Below are positions 42,726-54,237 of a DNA stretch of 64,000 nt, piece after piece. This stretch comes from Cerioporus squamosus (taxonomy: Eukaryota > Basidiomycota > Agaricomycetes > Polyporales > Polyporaceae). Positions within the stretch are counted from its first letter, which is position 1; each line of letters opens with the position of its first letter. A model generated the notes under the pieces. That model made no database searches. It saw only the letters and a program-made list of their open reading frames with translations, and was not told the origin of the DNA. The stretch lies in contig JABYQS010000034.1 of assembly GCA_022592435.1 (NCBI GenBank), forward strand, positions 124,001 to 188,000, read 5' to 3'. Position numbers and translations under genes: made by a program.

Positions 42726-44668
42726 CTAGGCGTTCTTCTTGAGGATGGTCTCTTCGGCCTCCTTGCAGACAGCGTTGAACGCTTTCCCGAGGTACTCAAA
42801 GTCGGAGAGCTGCGATCGTCACATACCCTTAGTATGTACGAAACGGCCCCGGACACGCAATAGACGCACCTCATTGAATACTTGTGCGCTGCACCGGCAC
42901 CACCAGGCACCGTTGTGCCAGTAATGCGCCGCATACGTCTTCCACTCCTTCAGGAGCTTGTCCCGGAGGAACTCGTTTATCTTCATGAGCTGCTCCGTGG
43001 TGTAGACCTCACCCGGGGTCTTCTCGACTGGAAGCGGGAGCTGGACGTTCGGCTTCATGGGATGAGGTTAGCTGAGGTGCTCAGACGATGGGAGAATGCA
43101 GGCGAACCATGGTCAATGTGAGCTCCCCATCTTCGTCGAGAACTCGTGTGCCCATGACCTCCGCAAGCTTCTTGCCGCCATCCAGCGCGAGCTGGTGACA
43201 GTAGTCGTAGATCGCCTTCTCTCCTCCAAGCCACTCGCGGAAGGCGAGGGCTGGAGCAGCAATTGTCAACGAAGAGTTCGTAGCCCTGCAGCAGTGCAAC
43301 ACACGACATACCGTCAGGAATCGTGATGAATGGCGTCTGGTCCATGGTTCCTGTCCCTACAATGTGCTCGGTAAGCGTCTGATCATGGGAGCGAGCGGTC
43401 GAGGCGAGCTACTTACACTCGTGTTGCGCGACGAAGTTTGTGCCAATCTCCTTGAAGGCTGGGCTACTCGGGGAAACGTACGCGTGAGGGGTCGGAATGG
43501 AAGACTTGATAATATATTGGTTCCTGCATGCGGTCGCGTCAGTATATTTCTTGATGAACCCATATCGCGGGACAACGGGAAGCACTCACCGCTTAGGAGC
43601 GTACAACACGGCGCATCCTCGCTTGGCATATAGCCACTTGTGGCAATTGGAGAGCCAGAAGTCAGGCTGGGCCTCGCTCAAGTTGATGTTTTGCTGAGCA
43701 GGCGTAGCGTTAATGTCGCGAGCACGAAGGAAAGTGGGATAGCACTACCTCCTGGCCAATACTGTGCGCCCCGTCGATGACCGTCCACGCACCCTCCTCG
43801 CGGGCAATGCGGCACATTTCTTGCCAAGGCATGAGGGCGCCAGGATTCGCTGTGATAGAGTCGATGACCACCACGATCTTGTTCTGCTTATCCGCGTGGT
43901 CCTTGTCAAAACCCGCCGACAGTGGCGGGACGTCTGTGAACTGCGTGTTGGCATACTGCTGCTTGGCCTCCCTGATCTTGGAGCGGAATAGGTCGATGAT
44001 CTGCGTGTGCGTGAGTGGGAAGTTGTATTCGACGTTGAGCACGATGGGCCGTGGCTGCTCGGAGCGGTCGGCGAAGTAGCGCAGTGTGTTTGCCACTGCG
44101 CCATAGGTTGTGGACGCTGTTGAATAGTCAGATACTGTCGCAGTGATAGTTGCTAGTAATACGTCGGCGTAAATGCTCACCTCCAATGAGAAGATCGCCT
44201 CTCGCCATTCGAAGTTCCGCAAGACGACGTTCAGTGCGTGTGTGGCATTGGGGACCAGGACCACTTCGTCCGTCTCCGCACCGATAAGCTTTGCAACTGC
44301 CTCCCTAGAAGCCGAAGCGGTCAGTTGTGATCGTCGAGACTATAGGACTCAATGTACCGAGCCTTGACTAGTAGAGGTCGATATGTCAGACGGTGGAAGA
44401 GGTCGGGGTTGCGCTCGATCTCGTAAGCCCATTTGTTCGACGCAAATATCACCGGGAGGGGCAACGAGCCATATGACCCTAGACGAGGCAACGTAAGCGA
44501 TGCGTATGCGGATGGGATACGTGTAGAAGAATGGGTAGTACCATGATTCAAGTTGACGTAGTCGTCATCCAGAGCGAAGTACTGCTTAAGGGGATGTCCG
44601 AATGGTGGCGGCTGCTGACTGGCGTCATAGCTCTCTCCTGGCGCCGGAGTGAGTTTCGGAACGGGCAT
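42726..44668 (-). CDS. Class V PLP enzyme (LolT/CefD-like), copy 1, apparent frameshift
   Basis: First of three tandem paralogues. Start ATG 44668 ([19 protein letters not shown]). Exons 44668-44542 and 44478-44358 are clear; later exons read [91 protein letters not shown] (the Lys of CHKW is the expected PLP lysine) and SAQVFNE, ending [20 protein letters not shown] with TAG at 42728-42726. Compared with copy 2, one base is missing in the stretch encoding WREGDLIIG (about 44190-44200). With the downstream 64-nt intron removed, the frame breaks. If that intron is retained, the frame stays open. Such enzymes act as epimerases, lyases or desulfurases on amino-acid derivatives; the substrate is unknown. 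Confidence 0.78.
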
Positions 44669-45170
44669 CTAAGATATGTCAAGGCGAGTCCATTGTAGCG
44701 GAAGCACAGCTGTCTCACCTTCTCTGGGAGGCAATGGAAGGGGTTAACCGTGACGAGCTCAGCGCAGAGGTACGAACGGATGTTGGACGTGGAAACCCGA
44801 AGCACTATCTATCGATCGATGGTTATCGGTGCTTGTAGTCCGCAGCCAGGAAGAGAGCCAGAGACTTCCGGCGGTCCAACATCGCGGTTCAAGCCTCTTA
44901 TATATGCAGGGTCTACGTGTCCGCAACCAGAATGACTCGTTCACAACGGATGACTGGGCGTACATGGAAAGGTTCTGGGGAAATGTGTCACTGTATTCCA
45001 AGGCAAGATCCGGATCCGGTGATAGCGGCTTCCGTATGCCGGGAGCCACTAATTCGTAAGTAGCGCAACAACATTCGCGTGTCTGTGAGCAAATGCCAAT
45101 ACAGTTGATACTGTCAGTTGTCGCGGTGTACGTCCGCCGACTAGCCTGCATGTGCTCACCCACGATCACA

Positions 45171-47239
45171 TCACGACTTGACGGCATCATCTTTAGCGAG
45201 GATGACCCAATCCTCTTCAACGTGCGAGCTCGGTGGCATTGAAGGTCCTGGCTGCTTCGCAGACGAGTCACAACCTAGAGGTTCTGGACCCGAGGACTGA
45301 CTCACTTGTTCTCCGTCTCCTTGGTAGCCTGGAAGGATAGTGTCCCTCACTTCCTGGCAAATGATATTGAACACCTTCCCAACGTACTCGAAGTCGGATA
45401 TCTGTCGAAGTTGAAACATCAGCAACCAAGTGCAGAGGAGCAGATCAAAGAGATAGGCGCACGTCGTTAAACACCTGCGCGCTGCAGCGACACATCCATG
45501 CACCGTTGTGGAAGAAGTGGCCGGCGTATGTGTTGTATTCGAACAGGAGCTTGTTCATCATCAACATACTGATCTTCGCCAGAACTTCAGGCGAGTAGAT
45601 CTCTCCGGGTGTCGTCTCCACCGGAAGAGGTAGATAGACGTTTGACTACTGACGATTCAGAACGTCATTCCAGAACGTAGAACTCTGGCTGACGTACCAT
45701 GGTCGCAACTAGTTCACCACCCTCATCCAAGACTTTGGTTCCCATGATCTCGGCCAGTCTTCGGGCACCGTCTATGGCGAGCTTGTGGCAATATTCGTAT
45801 ATGACTTGCTCGCCACCAAGCCACTCGCGGAAAGCAATCGCTAGGGCGCATCAGTTCCGCCAGCAGATGTCAGGCAATTGCAGTAGTCGTACCTTTTGGA
45901 ACAATGATATACGGTGTCTCGTCCGTTGTTCCTGTCCCTGCACGCCGTCAGCGTTTGCGTCATCTTGTGCCGGGCTTGCAACGACCTACATTCATGTTGC
46001 ATGACGAAGTTCGTGCCGACTTCCTTGTACTTCGGACTGTTTGGGGAGACATACTGATGCGACGTCGGCAGGGAGGATTTCATGATGTACTGGTTGCTGA
46101 AACAGATATCTCAGTGCTGGAACTACACATGTCCGACAACTCAACGTACCGCTTGGGGGCATATAGCACTGCACATCCCCGTTTCGCGAAGAGCCACTTG
46201 TGGCAGTTCGATAGCCAGAAGTCTGGCTTCGTTTCGCTCAAGTTGATGTTTTGCTGAGGCACAAGTGATCAGTAGTTGCCCACGGAAGAATGCTTGAGAC
46301 GCAAGTGCACAAACCTCCTGGCCAATACTGTGCGCAGCGTCAATGACAGTCCAAACTCCCTCTTCACGAGCGATGCGACACATTTCCTTCCAAGGGAGAA
46401 GGACCCCCGGGTTGGAGGTTATGGAGTCGATGACTGCGACAATCTTGTTCTTCTTTTCTGCCGGATCTCTGTCGTAGCCTACCGACAGCGGCGGGACATC
46501 TGTGAACTGCGTATCCGCATGCTGCTGCTTCGCCTCGCGGATCTTGGCACGAAAGAGCTTGACGATCTCGGCATGAGTGAGCGGGAAGTTATAGACAATG
46601 GTGAGCATGCTCGGTCGCGGTTGCTCGGAGCGGTCGGTGAGGTACCGAATCGTGTTGGACACCGCGCCATACGTCGTGGTTGCTGAGGGGTCTCAGATCA
46701 GATATCGCAAAACCCGACATGCCAGATAGTGACCAACCTCCTATGATCAGATCACCTTCGCGCCATTCGAAGTTCCTCAGGATAGCGTTCAATGCATGAG
46801 TCGCATTAGGAACGAGGACAACCTCGTCGGTCTCGGCGCCGATCAGTTTCGCCACGGCCTCCCTGTATACCGATACGGCGTGAGGATAAGCCATACACTG
46901 CAGTATAAGCCGGGTGCTTGCCTAGACTTAGCCAGGCGAGGTTTGTACGCGATACGGTGGAACATGTCCGGGTTCGCGTCGATCTCGTATGCCAGCTGGT
47001 TCGCCGCGTATATGACCGGAAGAGGGATTGACCCGTATGACCCTGTGAGAGGCGAGATGAACGTATATGCAAAAGGTCAAAGATGGCTCTCATTTACCAT
47101 GGTTCAAGTTTACATACTTGTCGTCGAAGGCGAAGTAGTGCTTGAGGGGATGACCGAACGGGGGAGGCTTCTGACTGGCGTCGTAGGTCTCACCCGGGCC
47201 CGGGGTGATACGCCTTCGATCAAGGCTACCGGACACGCT
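45171..47239 (-). CDS. Class V PLP enzyme (LolT/CefD-like), copy 2, start unclear
   Basis: Second paralogue, best preserved in its core. It reads [165 protein letters not shown] and [20 protein letters not shown]. The position matching the ATG of copies 1 and 3 reads TTGATC, and no in-frame ATG is found upstream in the same open stretch, so the start was lost or an unseen upstream exon supplies it. The C-terminus is longer than in copies 1 and 3 (GYQGDGEQ... to [14 protein letters not shown] at 45173-45171). Introns occupy the same places as in copy 1. Confidence 0.75.
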
Positions 47240-47726
47240 GCTCAAGACACCCCAGTAAGAAAGAGTCACGAAAGGATATGGAGGTTGTGAGATTACCTGT
47301 GAGTATCTACGAAGTAACGCGTGAACCACCCGAGCATGATGGCGTATATAGCCGCTGATGTTGACGTTCCGGCGCTTGGCCTTTGTTGCCTTCGTACTTG
47401 CACGATGGCAGAGCTTGAGACGGTTAGGAACGAAGACAAGTTTGGTACCACACCCTAGAAGCACTTGGTGGGTCTTATAGCCAGGTCGGTCGTGTGGGGA
47501 GATAGTAGCATGCACACGGGAGCGGCAGTGCCACCGGTGAAGCGTATCAGCATGCTATAATTAATTGCAGCCTCTATCTCACGGGTTCACCTCAATTCAC
47601 CACACGATAAGCGTTCTGAACGACAACTTATCAGAGCTCGATGTGCTTTTGTGCGCGCAGTCGACCAGTAACTCTGCAAGTGGGGGTAACTCTGCCAGTC
47701 CCTATACTGCGTTATCCGCTTTGCCA

Positions 47727-48697
47727 TCATCCGCGTAAGAACGTGGCCTCGACTTCTTTGCACAGAGCATTGAACGCCTTCCCAAGGTACTCGAAGTCGG
47801 ACACCTAATCTCGATCAGAACTCGCAAACGCAAGCACTGGTGCCCAACTGAATGGCCTACCTCATTGAAGACCTGGGCACTGCACCGGCACCAGAAGGCA
47901 CCATTGTGGTAGTAGTGAGCAGCTTACGTCTTCCAGTCCAACAGCAGCTTGCTCTGAAGGAACAAGTTGATTTTCGTGGTCAACTCCGGGGAGTACAGCT
48001 CTCCAGGAGTCTTCTCTACTGGTAGAGGCAGCTAGGACGTTCGGCTGCGCAGAAATAAGTGGCGAGTAACAGCGAGGGCAAGGTAACTGACCATGTTCAG
48101 CGTCAGCTCCCCGGATTCGTCCAGCGCCCGCGTGCCCATGACCTCTACCAGCATCTTTGCACCGTCGATAGCTAATTGGCGGCAGTAGCCATTGATCGCC
48201 TCCTCTCCGCCGAGCCACTGACGAAACGCGAAGACTAGACAGCGTCGCGTCAGCGCTCAGCTTTGGGCTGTGCGGAGCAAGAAACGTACCTTCTGGGACC
48301 ACCATGAACGGAGTCAGATCACTGCTTCCCAGGTCTGAAGACGAGAGACGATTAAGCTCGACGGTCGTGCAGAGACTGTCTGGTCAGGCGTACATTCGTG
48401 TTGGAGGACGAAACCGGTGCCCTTCTCCTGGTAGGCTTTGGTGCCTGGCGAAATGTACTCATCCGAAGTCGGGACAGAAGTCTTCATCACTGGCAACGGC
48501 AGTGATCCATAAGAGCCTAGATAGACCCTGAGTCTCTCGACGTGGATTGACACTTTGAAAATACACGCACCATGGTTGAGATTGACATAGTCTTCCTTGA
48601 ATGCGAATTACTGCTTGAGCGCATATCCGAAGGGAGGGGGCGGTTGGGTTGGATCATAGGTCTCCCCTGGCCCTGGTGTGTGCTTCGGGATGGGCAT
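47727..48697 (-). pseudogene. Class V PLP enzyme, copy 3, decayed and internally deleted
   Basis: Starts like copy 1 (MPIPKHTPGPGET at ATG 48697), but TAA replaces the Tyr codon after GYALKQ. After SYGSLPLPV the sequence jumps to SVPTSDEYISPGTKAYQEKG, so the whole middle with the cofactor-binding region and PLP lysine is gone. A one-base insertion follows PNV (CCGAACGTCCTAG, where copy 1 has CCGAACGTCCAG). A second TAA replaces the Tyr after DWKT. The 3' end ([23 protein letters not shown] at 47729-47727) is still recognisable. It cannot make an active enzyme. Confidence 0.9.
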
Positions 48698-49048
48698 ATT
48701 AGCAAAGCAGACTGGGGCAGAACGTTGTATTCGTATTTCGGCACACCGTTGCGGCCATATAAACGAGAGGTCCTGCTGCGCCGATCTGGATCATCGAGCG
48801 AGGGAATATCCCCGAAGGATATGACTCGACCAGTACGTTAGAGAGCGTCAACACTCTTCCAAATCGCACACAGTGGTATGCACGGCTGTTGCATTTCCAC
48901 TATCTGTACGTGTCCCGCGCTACGAGGGACTGCTGCTGTCCTCAACGGACCATGCCAGTCGTCACGAGTTGAATCATACGTTCCTTGGCAAGGCGCACGT
49001 CTGAGACGTAGCTCTGTTATTGGCTGTCGTGCGGCCGGCGTTGTACAA

Positions 49049-51667
49049 CTACAAGTAGTACCGATCACCTGCAACAGACAACAGGATCAGCACAGCGCCA
49101 TGACGCAAGCGTACACTTCGCAGCAGTTCGCAGCCCAACAGGCCAACAGTCCGAGAAGATAACAGGGCTGCTCACCTATGTGTCCCATGCCAGGCTCCAC
49201 AACCCAGACCTTCCTACCCTCAGCCTCAGCCTCCGCCTTGGTCTTGGCCGTCGGCGACTTTGGTTCTTCATCCGCGGCTTCCGGCGATGGCAGCGTGTCC
49301 CATAAGGCCCACGACTCCCGCAGGACCGGGTCGATCGCCCCGCAGATGATGCGCACCTGTGGGAACGCGCGCTGCAAAACCCGCACGCCCCCGCAAGCGG
49401 CGACAATTATCGTGACGAATATTATGTTCTCTTGCGGCACCCCATGGTCCAACAGCACGCGGATGGCCATGAACGCGGCGGCACCAGTGCCGATCTGCGC
49501 ATCCAGCAAGAACACGAAGCTCTTCTCGGCCTGGTGTCGCTGGCGGATGCAGCAGGGCAGCATGAGATGGAGCAGAAGTGGCTCGCCGGTCTTGTCCTCA
49601 GACTGAATGAGCATAGAGCCCATGCGGATGTCTTGAATGACGCGTCGCAGACCACGCTCAAGGGGTCCTCCTCTGTGCGTGCTGTCAGAATTCTCTCATA
49701 CGATGCACTAGATCATCGCACTTACGACCGCAGGATGGACACTCCACAGACGTACTACGGAATACTGAGTACGAGCACCTGCAGCGATAAGGCGATGGCA
49801 CTCACATCAACTGCGAGCTGTTTCCCAGCATATGTCGCTAAGACTGGCGTCGTCACATCCTTCGCCGCACAGGACAAGAACTCCAGTGCCTTCTCGCTGA
49901 GGAACGTCGACAAGCGGTCAGTGAAGAAGATGAAGTCTTCTCGTGTGGTCGTACGGTCGCGCAGAATTGTGAAAATGCCCTGTGGGTGGAAGACAATCGT
50001 TTATACGCCGCATATAGGAGGACAACATGAGGATTGACCTTGAGCTGACGTGTCTGTGGGAGCACAGTAAGGTTCGGGAGGTGCTGGTCGTTGAGGTCTC
50101 CAAGGTTCAGGTCACTCGGACCTATGCGCGCGAGACTCTTCCTTAAATATCTTGACCGATCCTCAATCTTCCGGCGGACGTGCGTAGCAATGATCTCGAT
50201 AGCGACGGTGTTGTCGGACCCAGGAACGATCTGGGCGAAGGGTTCAGGAGTGAGCTAGATCGAGACAGCATCACAGTAACTCACGATGTTGGCGAAGCGC
50301 GAAGTTGGCTGAACGAAGTTGTCGTATGCTGGCTTGACATATCGCAAGTATCTGAATCTTGGGTGAGGAAGGAACATAATGATTGCTGAATAGGAACTTA
50401 CTGCTCAAGGATGCCATCTACGCTACGACCGCGCTCCTTGGTGTCTCGGCTGATACGCCGAGCTAGCATCAAGTCGGAATCGCATTGCACAAAGATCTGT
50501 GAGAGCCGATCTCAGCAGCTAGTGATGGAGATATACTAGGGCATTTCTAGCCTTAAGATCGTACAACTCTCGAAGTGCTGGGTCATGCAGAGCCAGTATA
50601 CCCTCAACTGCGAGAAATGTGTGCGCGTGAGGAATAGTATGCCAGACGAAAGTGTCGACCTACCGATGATGATAGCGGCACCGTATAGATACTTGGTTTC
50701 GTCTAATCTCTGGTGTTGGGTGAAAGAGTATATTGGGATATTGGATTGACGTCCGGCCTTGAGGTCTGCGAGACACTTATGGTCGCATGACCTCTACCCA
50801 GAAAGCTTGATATATGCGAAACGTTGTGACGCACAGAAGCAAACAGCGGCATGTCAATAGCATCTGTGCGAAGAAAGGTTAGGCGTCAACGGCATCATGA
50901 TTGCAATACAACAGACCTGGATGATCGAAGTCGTAACGGTTGGCGAAGGCGAGCTCCAGGTCTTCCGGCGAATGACGCCTATAGAAACTATCCTACTCGA
51001 GCATGCTCAACGTCGAAAGCGTGAGGTCGTGCACGAAAGACATACCTGGGATAGAATAACAACAGTTGGGATCGATCCGAGTGCTTGGACGATACGACGA
51101 GCAACATGTGTCTGATTGCGATGGAATATGAGATACAGCCCTCGAGCTCATAGGTACGTGACAACCTTCCCGCTCGCAGAACCACCTTCCAAAGCAACAC
51201 ATTGGTACCCGGCTTTTATGTAGCTATGGGAGAGACGCACCTGCAATTCCAATCACGAAGGCGTCGCCGACAGAGTGCCCGTCCTCATCGTACCTTGTGA
51301 CTTCAGACAAAACTCTGCGAAACAAGCTTCCGTACACACCATGGAGGTCGACCATGCGACTTCAAAATGGTGTTCTTCTTCGCTTGGAGAAGGAACTCCG
51401 AGTGTGCCCCAGGATGCAAGGTGTTCGAGACCGTCCTCGATAGTGGTGGCCTCGCACCAGCAGGTATTTCCAGCAACTCTGCAGGTGTTTGCTGCTCTTG
51501 TACGCCAGAAAATCGCTCATAGTCTTTCAACAAGAAACGGTTAAGTAACCCAAGAAACCACAGAAGGGAATGAGGGAGATAGACCGGAGGGATAGAGGAA
51601 AGGAGCACGAAGCCGGTCGTGTGTCAGTGGCTGAGCTTGGGCGGTATGGGCGCTTCTGATGCACCAT
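49049..51667 (-). CDS. Uridine kinase with C-terminal uracil phosphoribosyltransferase domain
   Basis: The gene has many introns. In order: ILKSHGRPPW, YDEDGHSVGDAFVIGIAG, P-loop GGSASGKTHVARRIVQALGS, PTVVILSQDSFYRRHSPEDL, ELAFANRYDFDHPDAIDMP, DLKAGRQSNIPIYSF, LYGAAIIIVEGILALHDPAL, IFVQCDSDLMLARRISRDTK, ERGRSVDGILEQYLRYVKPA (uridine kinase). Then come RTTTREDFIFFTDRLSTFLS, HLMLPCCIRQRHQAEKSFVF, LLDAQIGTGAAAFMAIRVLL, IFVTIIVAACGGVRVLQRAF and WVVEPGMGHIGDRYYL (UPRT fold). The last 20-nt exon (49068-49049) encodes DRYYL and the stop. It works in pyrimidine salvage, phosphorylating uridine/cytidine; in fused eukaryotic enzymes the UPRT part is often inactive. The first exon and start (ATG 51667, MVHQKRPYRPSSATDTR) are less certain. 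It lies head-to-head with NCS2. Confidence 0.85.
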
Positions 51668-51764
51668 CCAGTCTTCTGGCGCCTGTTGTCGATCAGATCT
51701 AGATCTCACTGCTCACCTCCGTTCCGGAAGAGAATCAAGTTCTTCCGACTCTCTCTATGCCACC
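51668..51764. promoter_or_regulatory. 97-bp shared promoter between URK and NCS2
   Basis: The two ATGs diverge from 51667 (minus) and 51765 (plus). Both 5' UTRs must be very short or the transcription units overlap. No TATA box is visible. NCS2 has a good start context (CACCATG). Confidence 0.5.
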
Positions 51765-53691
51765 ATGTCCTGCGGGAACCCTTCTACCGAGCCAGATGCT
51801 TTGATGCAACGTGAGCAAGCTTGTCATCGCTCGGAAAGCAGTCCTTGATAGTATGCAGGCAGGAAGAGGTATGACAAGACCAAAAATTGCGTCAGGTGCA
51901 AGGATACGGAAGGAAACATAGTCATCAGACACGCCGTCTACTGCAAGTCTGTCGCTCACGGACATCCCACAATGCATTAGAGAGCTTAACGCAGAGCGAT
52001 AGGAACTGCTTCACCCCACTCCTCATCCACAAGTTCCGTAGGACGCTCGAGCCTACAGTGAACCCCAAGCCGGACGGACCGCGACGGACAGCCCTCAAGC
52101 CCGCAGGGAACCTTGTCATCGGCTTCTCCGGCGGTCTTGGCTCCTCAGTTTTATTAGACCTGGTACACCGATGCTACGTCGCTCTCGACAAGTCCACGAT
52201 GCCGACAGAGGGAGGGAGAGATCACCCTCGGCATGAGCGGGTCTGGAAGAAGGTCACGGTATGTTATGTCGAAGTCTGCGATGCGTTCCCCGGGGTGAGT
52301 GGCACTCAGTTGACTGGTCATGCTGTTGTGTGGGTGCTGAGACTGGTGAAGTAGATGAAGGATAGGACGGACGAGATCGCGCGTTTTGTCTCCGGCTACG
52401 ACGAGCTCGACTTCGTACCCCTCCGATTGCAGGACGCCTTCGACCGGTCATGGTGGGAGAAGACGGGCGGGAGAGTATCCTTTTCTGACATCGGAGTCAG
52501 CTTGTCAGATGAATGTACGTCTCCGTTCGGTCCCATCGCGCTCACATCCCGTGGAGATGCTTATCCATACCTCGCGCAGCTCTCCTTCTCGAATCGCTCT
52601 CGCAAACACATCCAGATCCACTAACCGCTCTCCGCACATACCTCTCGACACTTCCAACACCCACCGCCATCCATTCCTCCATCCAAGCCCTCACCCGCGT
52701 CCTGCTCCTTCACACCGCCCTCCACACAGGTTCCTCACACCTCGTCCTCGGTACCTCACTAACCAGCCTCGCGGTCTCCCTGATATCAGGTGTCGCACAA
52801 GGCGCAGGATTCAACGTGCGCGAGGAGACGATGGAGGAATGGACTCCCGACCCCGAGCCGCGACCAGACGCGCGGACGGGCAAGAATGCGAAGCGAAGCG
52901 TACGAATTGTGCGCCCGCTACGAGACATCGGGATGAAGGAGTGCGCCGCATGGGCCTGGTGGTCGCACATCCCCATCGTCGGGAAAGAGAAGTGGGTATG
53001 GCCGGGAGCGAAGCCCGGGATCGGTACACTGACCAAAGGTACGCTCCATTGCGCCGCTTCTTGCCCCACGCCCTCAGGTCGAACTGACCCCGTACAGATT
53101 TCATCCTTGGTCTCGAGCAAGACTACCCCTCCACGGTGTCCACGATCGTCCGAACGTGCGGCAAGCTCGCGCCCAAGGGCGAAGTCGCCGGGAAATGCAT
53201 ACTCTGCGGGCGGTACGTGCATCGCTCCCTGCTGTGGATCCTTCCGCCGTTCTCATCGCATATCCATCCATCCTTCTCGTATATGCAGCCCGGCACAGCG
53301 CGGCGTGCAAGAGTGGAAGGCACGGATATCCATCCGCTCGCAGCCGCCCCCACCTCCCTCAGACTCAGACTCGACGAACGTACCTGCCGCACCAGCACCA
53401 GTCATCCCCGAGTCCGAATCAGACACGCGCCCCTCGCTCACGCCGTACCTCTGCTACCCGTGCCACACCACGCTCACGAGCCGAAGCGCCAGGCCCGTTC
53501 CCTCTCCTTGGCCTGACACCGCCCACGCCTCCGTCGTATCCCTCCCAGTGTGGACCGAGGCGCAGCTGGGGGGCACACGTGGTGACGATGATCTATCCCA
53601 GTCTGTCGTGGACGAGGAGATCGTAGTCGCAAAGAAGATGGGGCAGGACGAGATGAAGGGGATCGTGAACGAGTTCCTGCTAGACCGCTGA
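51765..53691 (+). CDS. NCS2: Ncs2/Ctu2, cytoplasmic tRNA 2-thiolation protein 2
   Basis: Seven exons join in phase: 51765-51810, 51859-51946, 52003-52294, 52355-52514, 52616-53038, 53098-53212 and 53289-53691, giving 508 aa. The N-terminus has the zinc-ribbon-like CVRCKDTEGNIVIRHAVYCK followed by NC. FSGGLGSSVLLDLV is the degenerate PP-loop of Ncs2 (SGGLGSS instead of SGGxDS). SSHLVLGTSLTSLAVSLISG, RIVRPLRDIGMKECAAWAW, GKCILCGRPAQRGVQEWKA and a final Cys pair (YLCYPCH) complete the family pattern. With Ncs6 it thiolates U34 of tRNA Lys, Glu and Gln, using sulfur carried by Urm1; it is cytosolic. All split codons agree with the family. Confidence 0.93.
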
Positions 53692-54237
53692 GATGTCCCT
53701 GTGCCCCTTCTACTTGCTGTATCGATAAACTCATGGCATGCATATGTACTGGTTCCAAGTCTTTGTAGAATTAGACCGGTCGCCTTCCAAAGGACGGCGC
53801 GGCGTCTGTGTAAGTAACTACGTACAGTCCGAAACGGATGGCGACGATCGCGCTGGCTAGTGCTACAAACTCTACAGTCTACGGTCTACGTGAGGTGTGC
53901 AAGATTCAGAAGAAACTATGTAGTAGGTATGCGGGTCGGTGGGTCGTGAACAAGAGAAGATGGGATGTGTAATCTTGACGGGGCGGGGACGGTATCTATG
54001 TACGGAAAGGAACGTGTAATTAGTGTTTTACGAGTATATCACCGAGAGTCTCGATGTGCGAATGCAGGTGGGCAGAAGATGGCAGGTCATCCGAGTCCAT
54101 GTCCGCCTAGAAGCGTGCGATAAAGGCTATAGTAATGCATGAGCGGCCTCGCAGAGGTCGGAGAAAGATCAGTCTTGTGAGGGTATGTACAGCGATGCTT
54201 GGTGCTTGACCGGGCTGGTGGTCCAAGAAATCATAGT
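53692..54237. other. Convergent intergenic region NCS2/CAX
   Basis: The 3' regions of two genes that end towards each other. No gene or RNA recognised. Confidence 0.5.
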
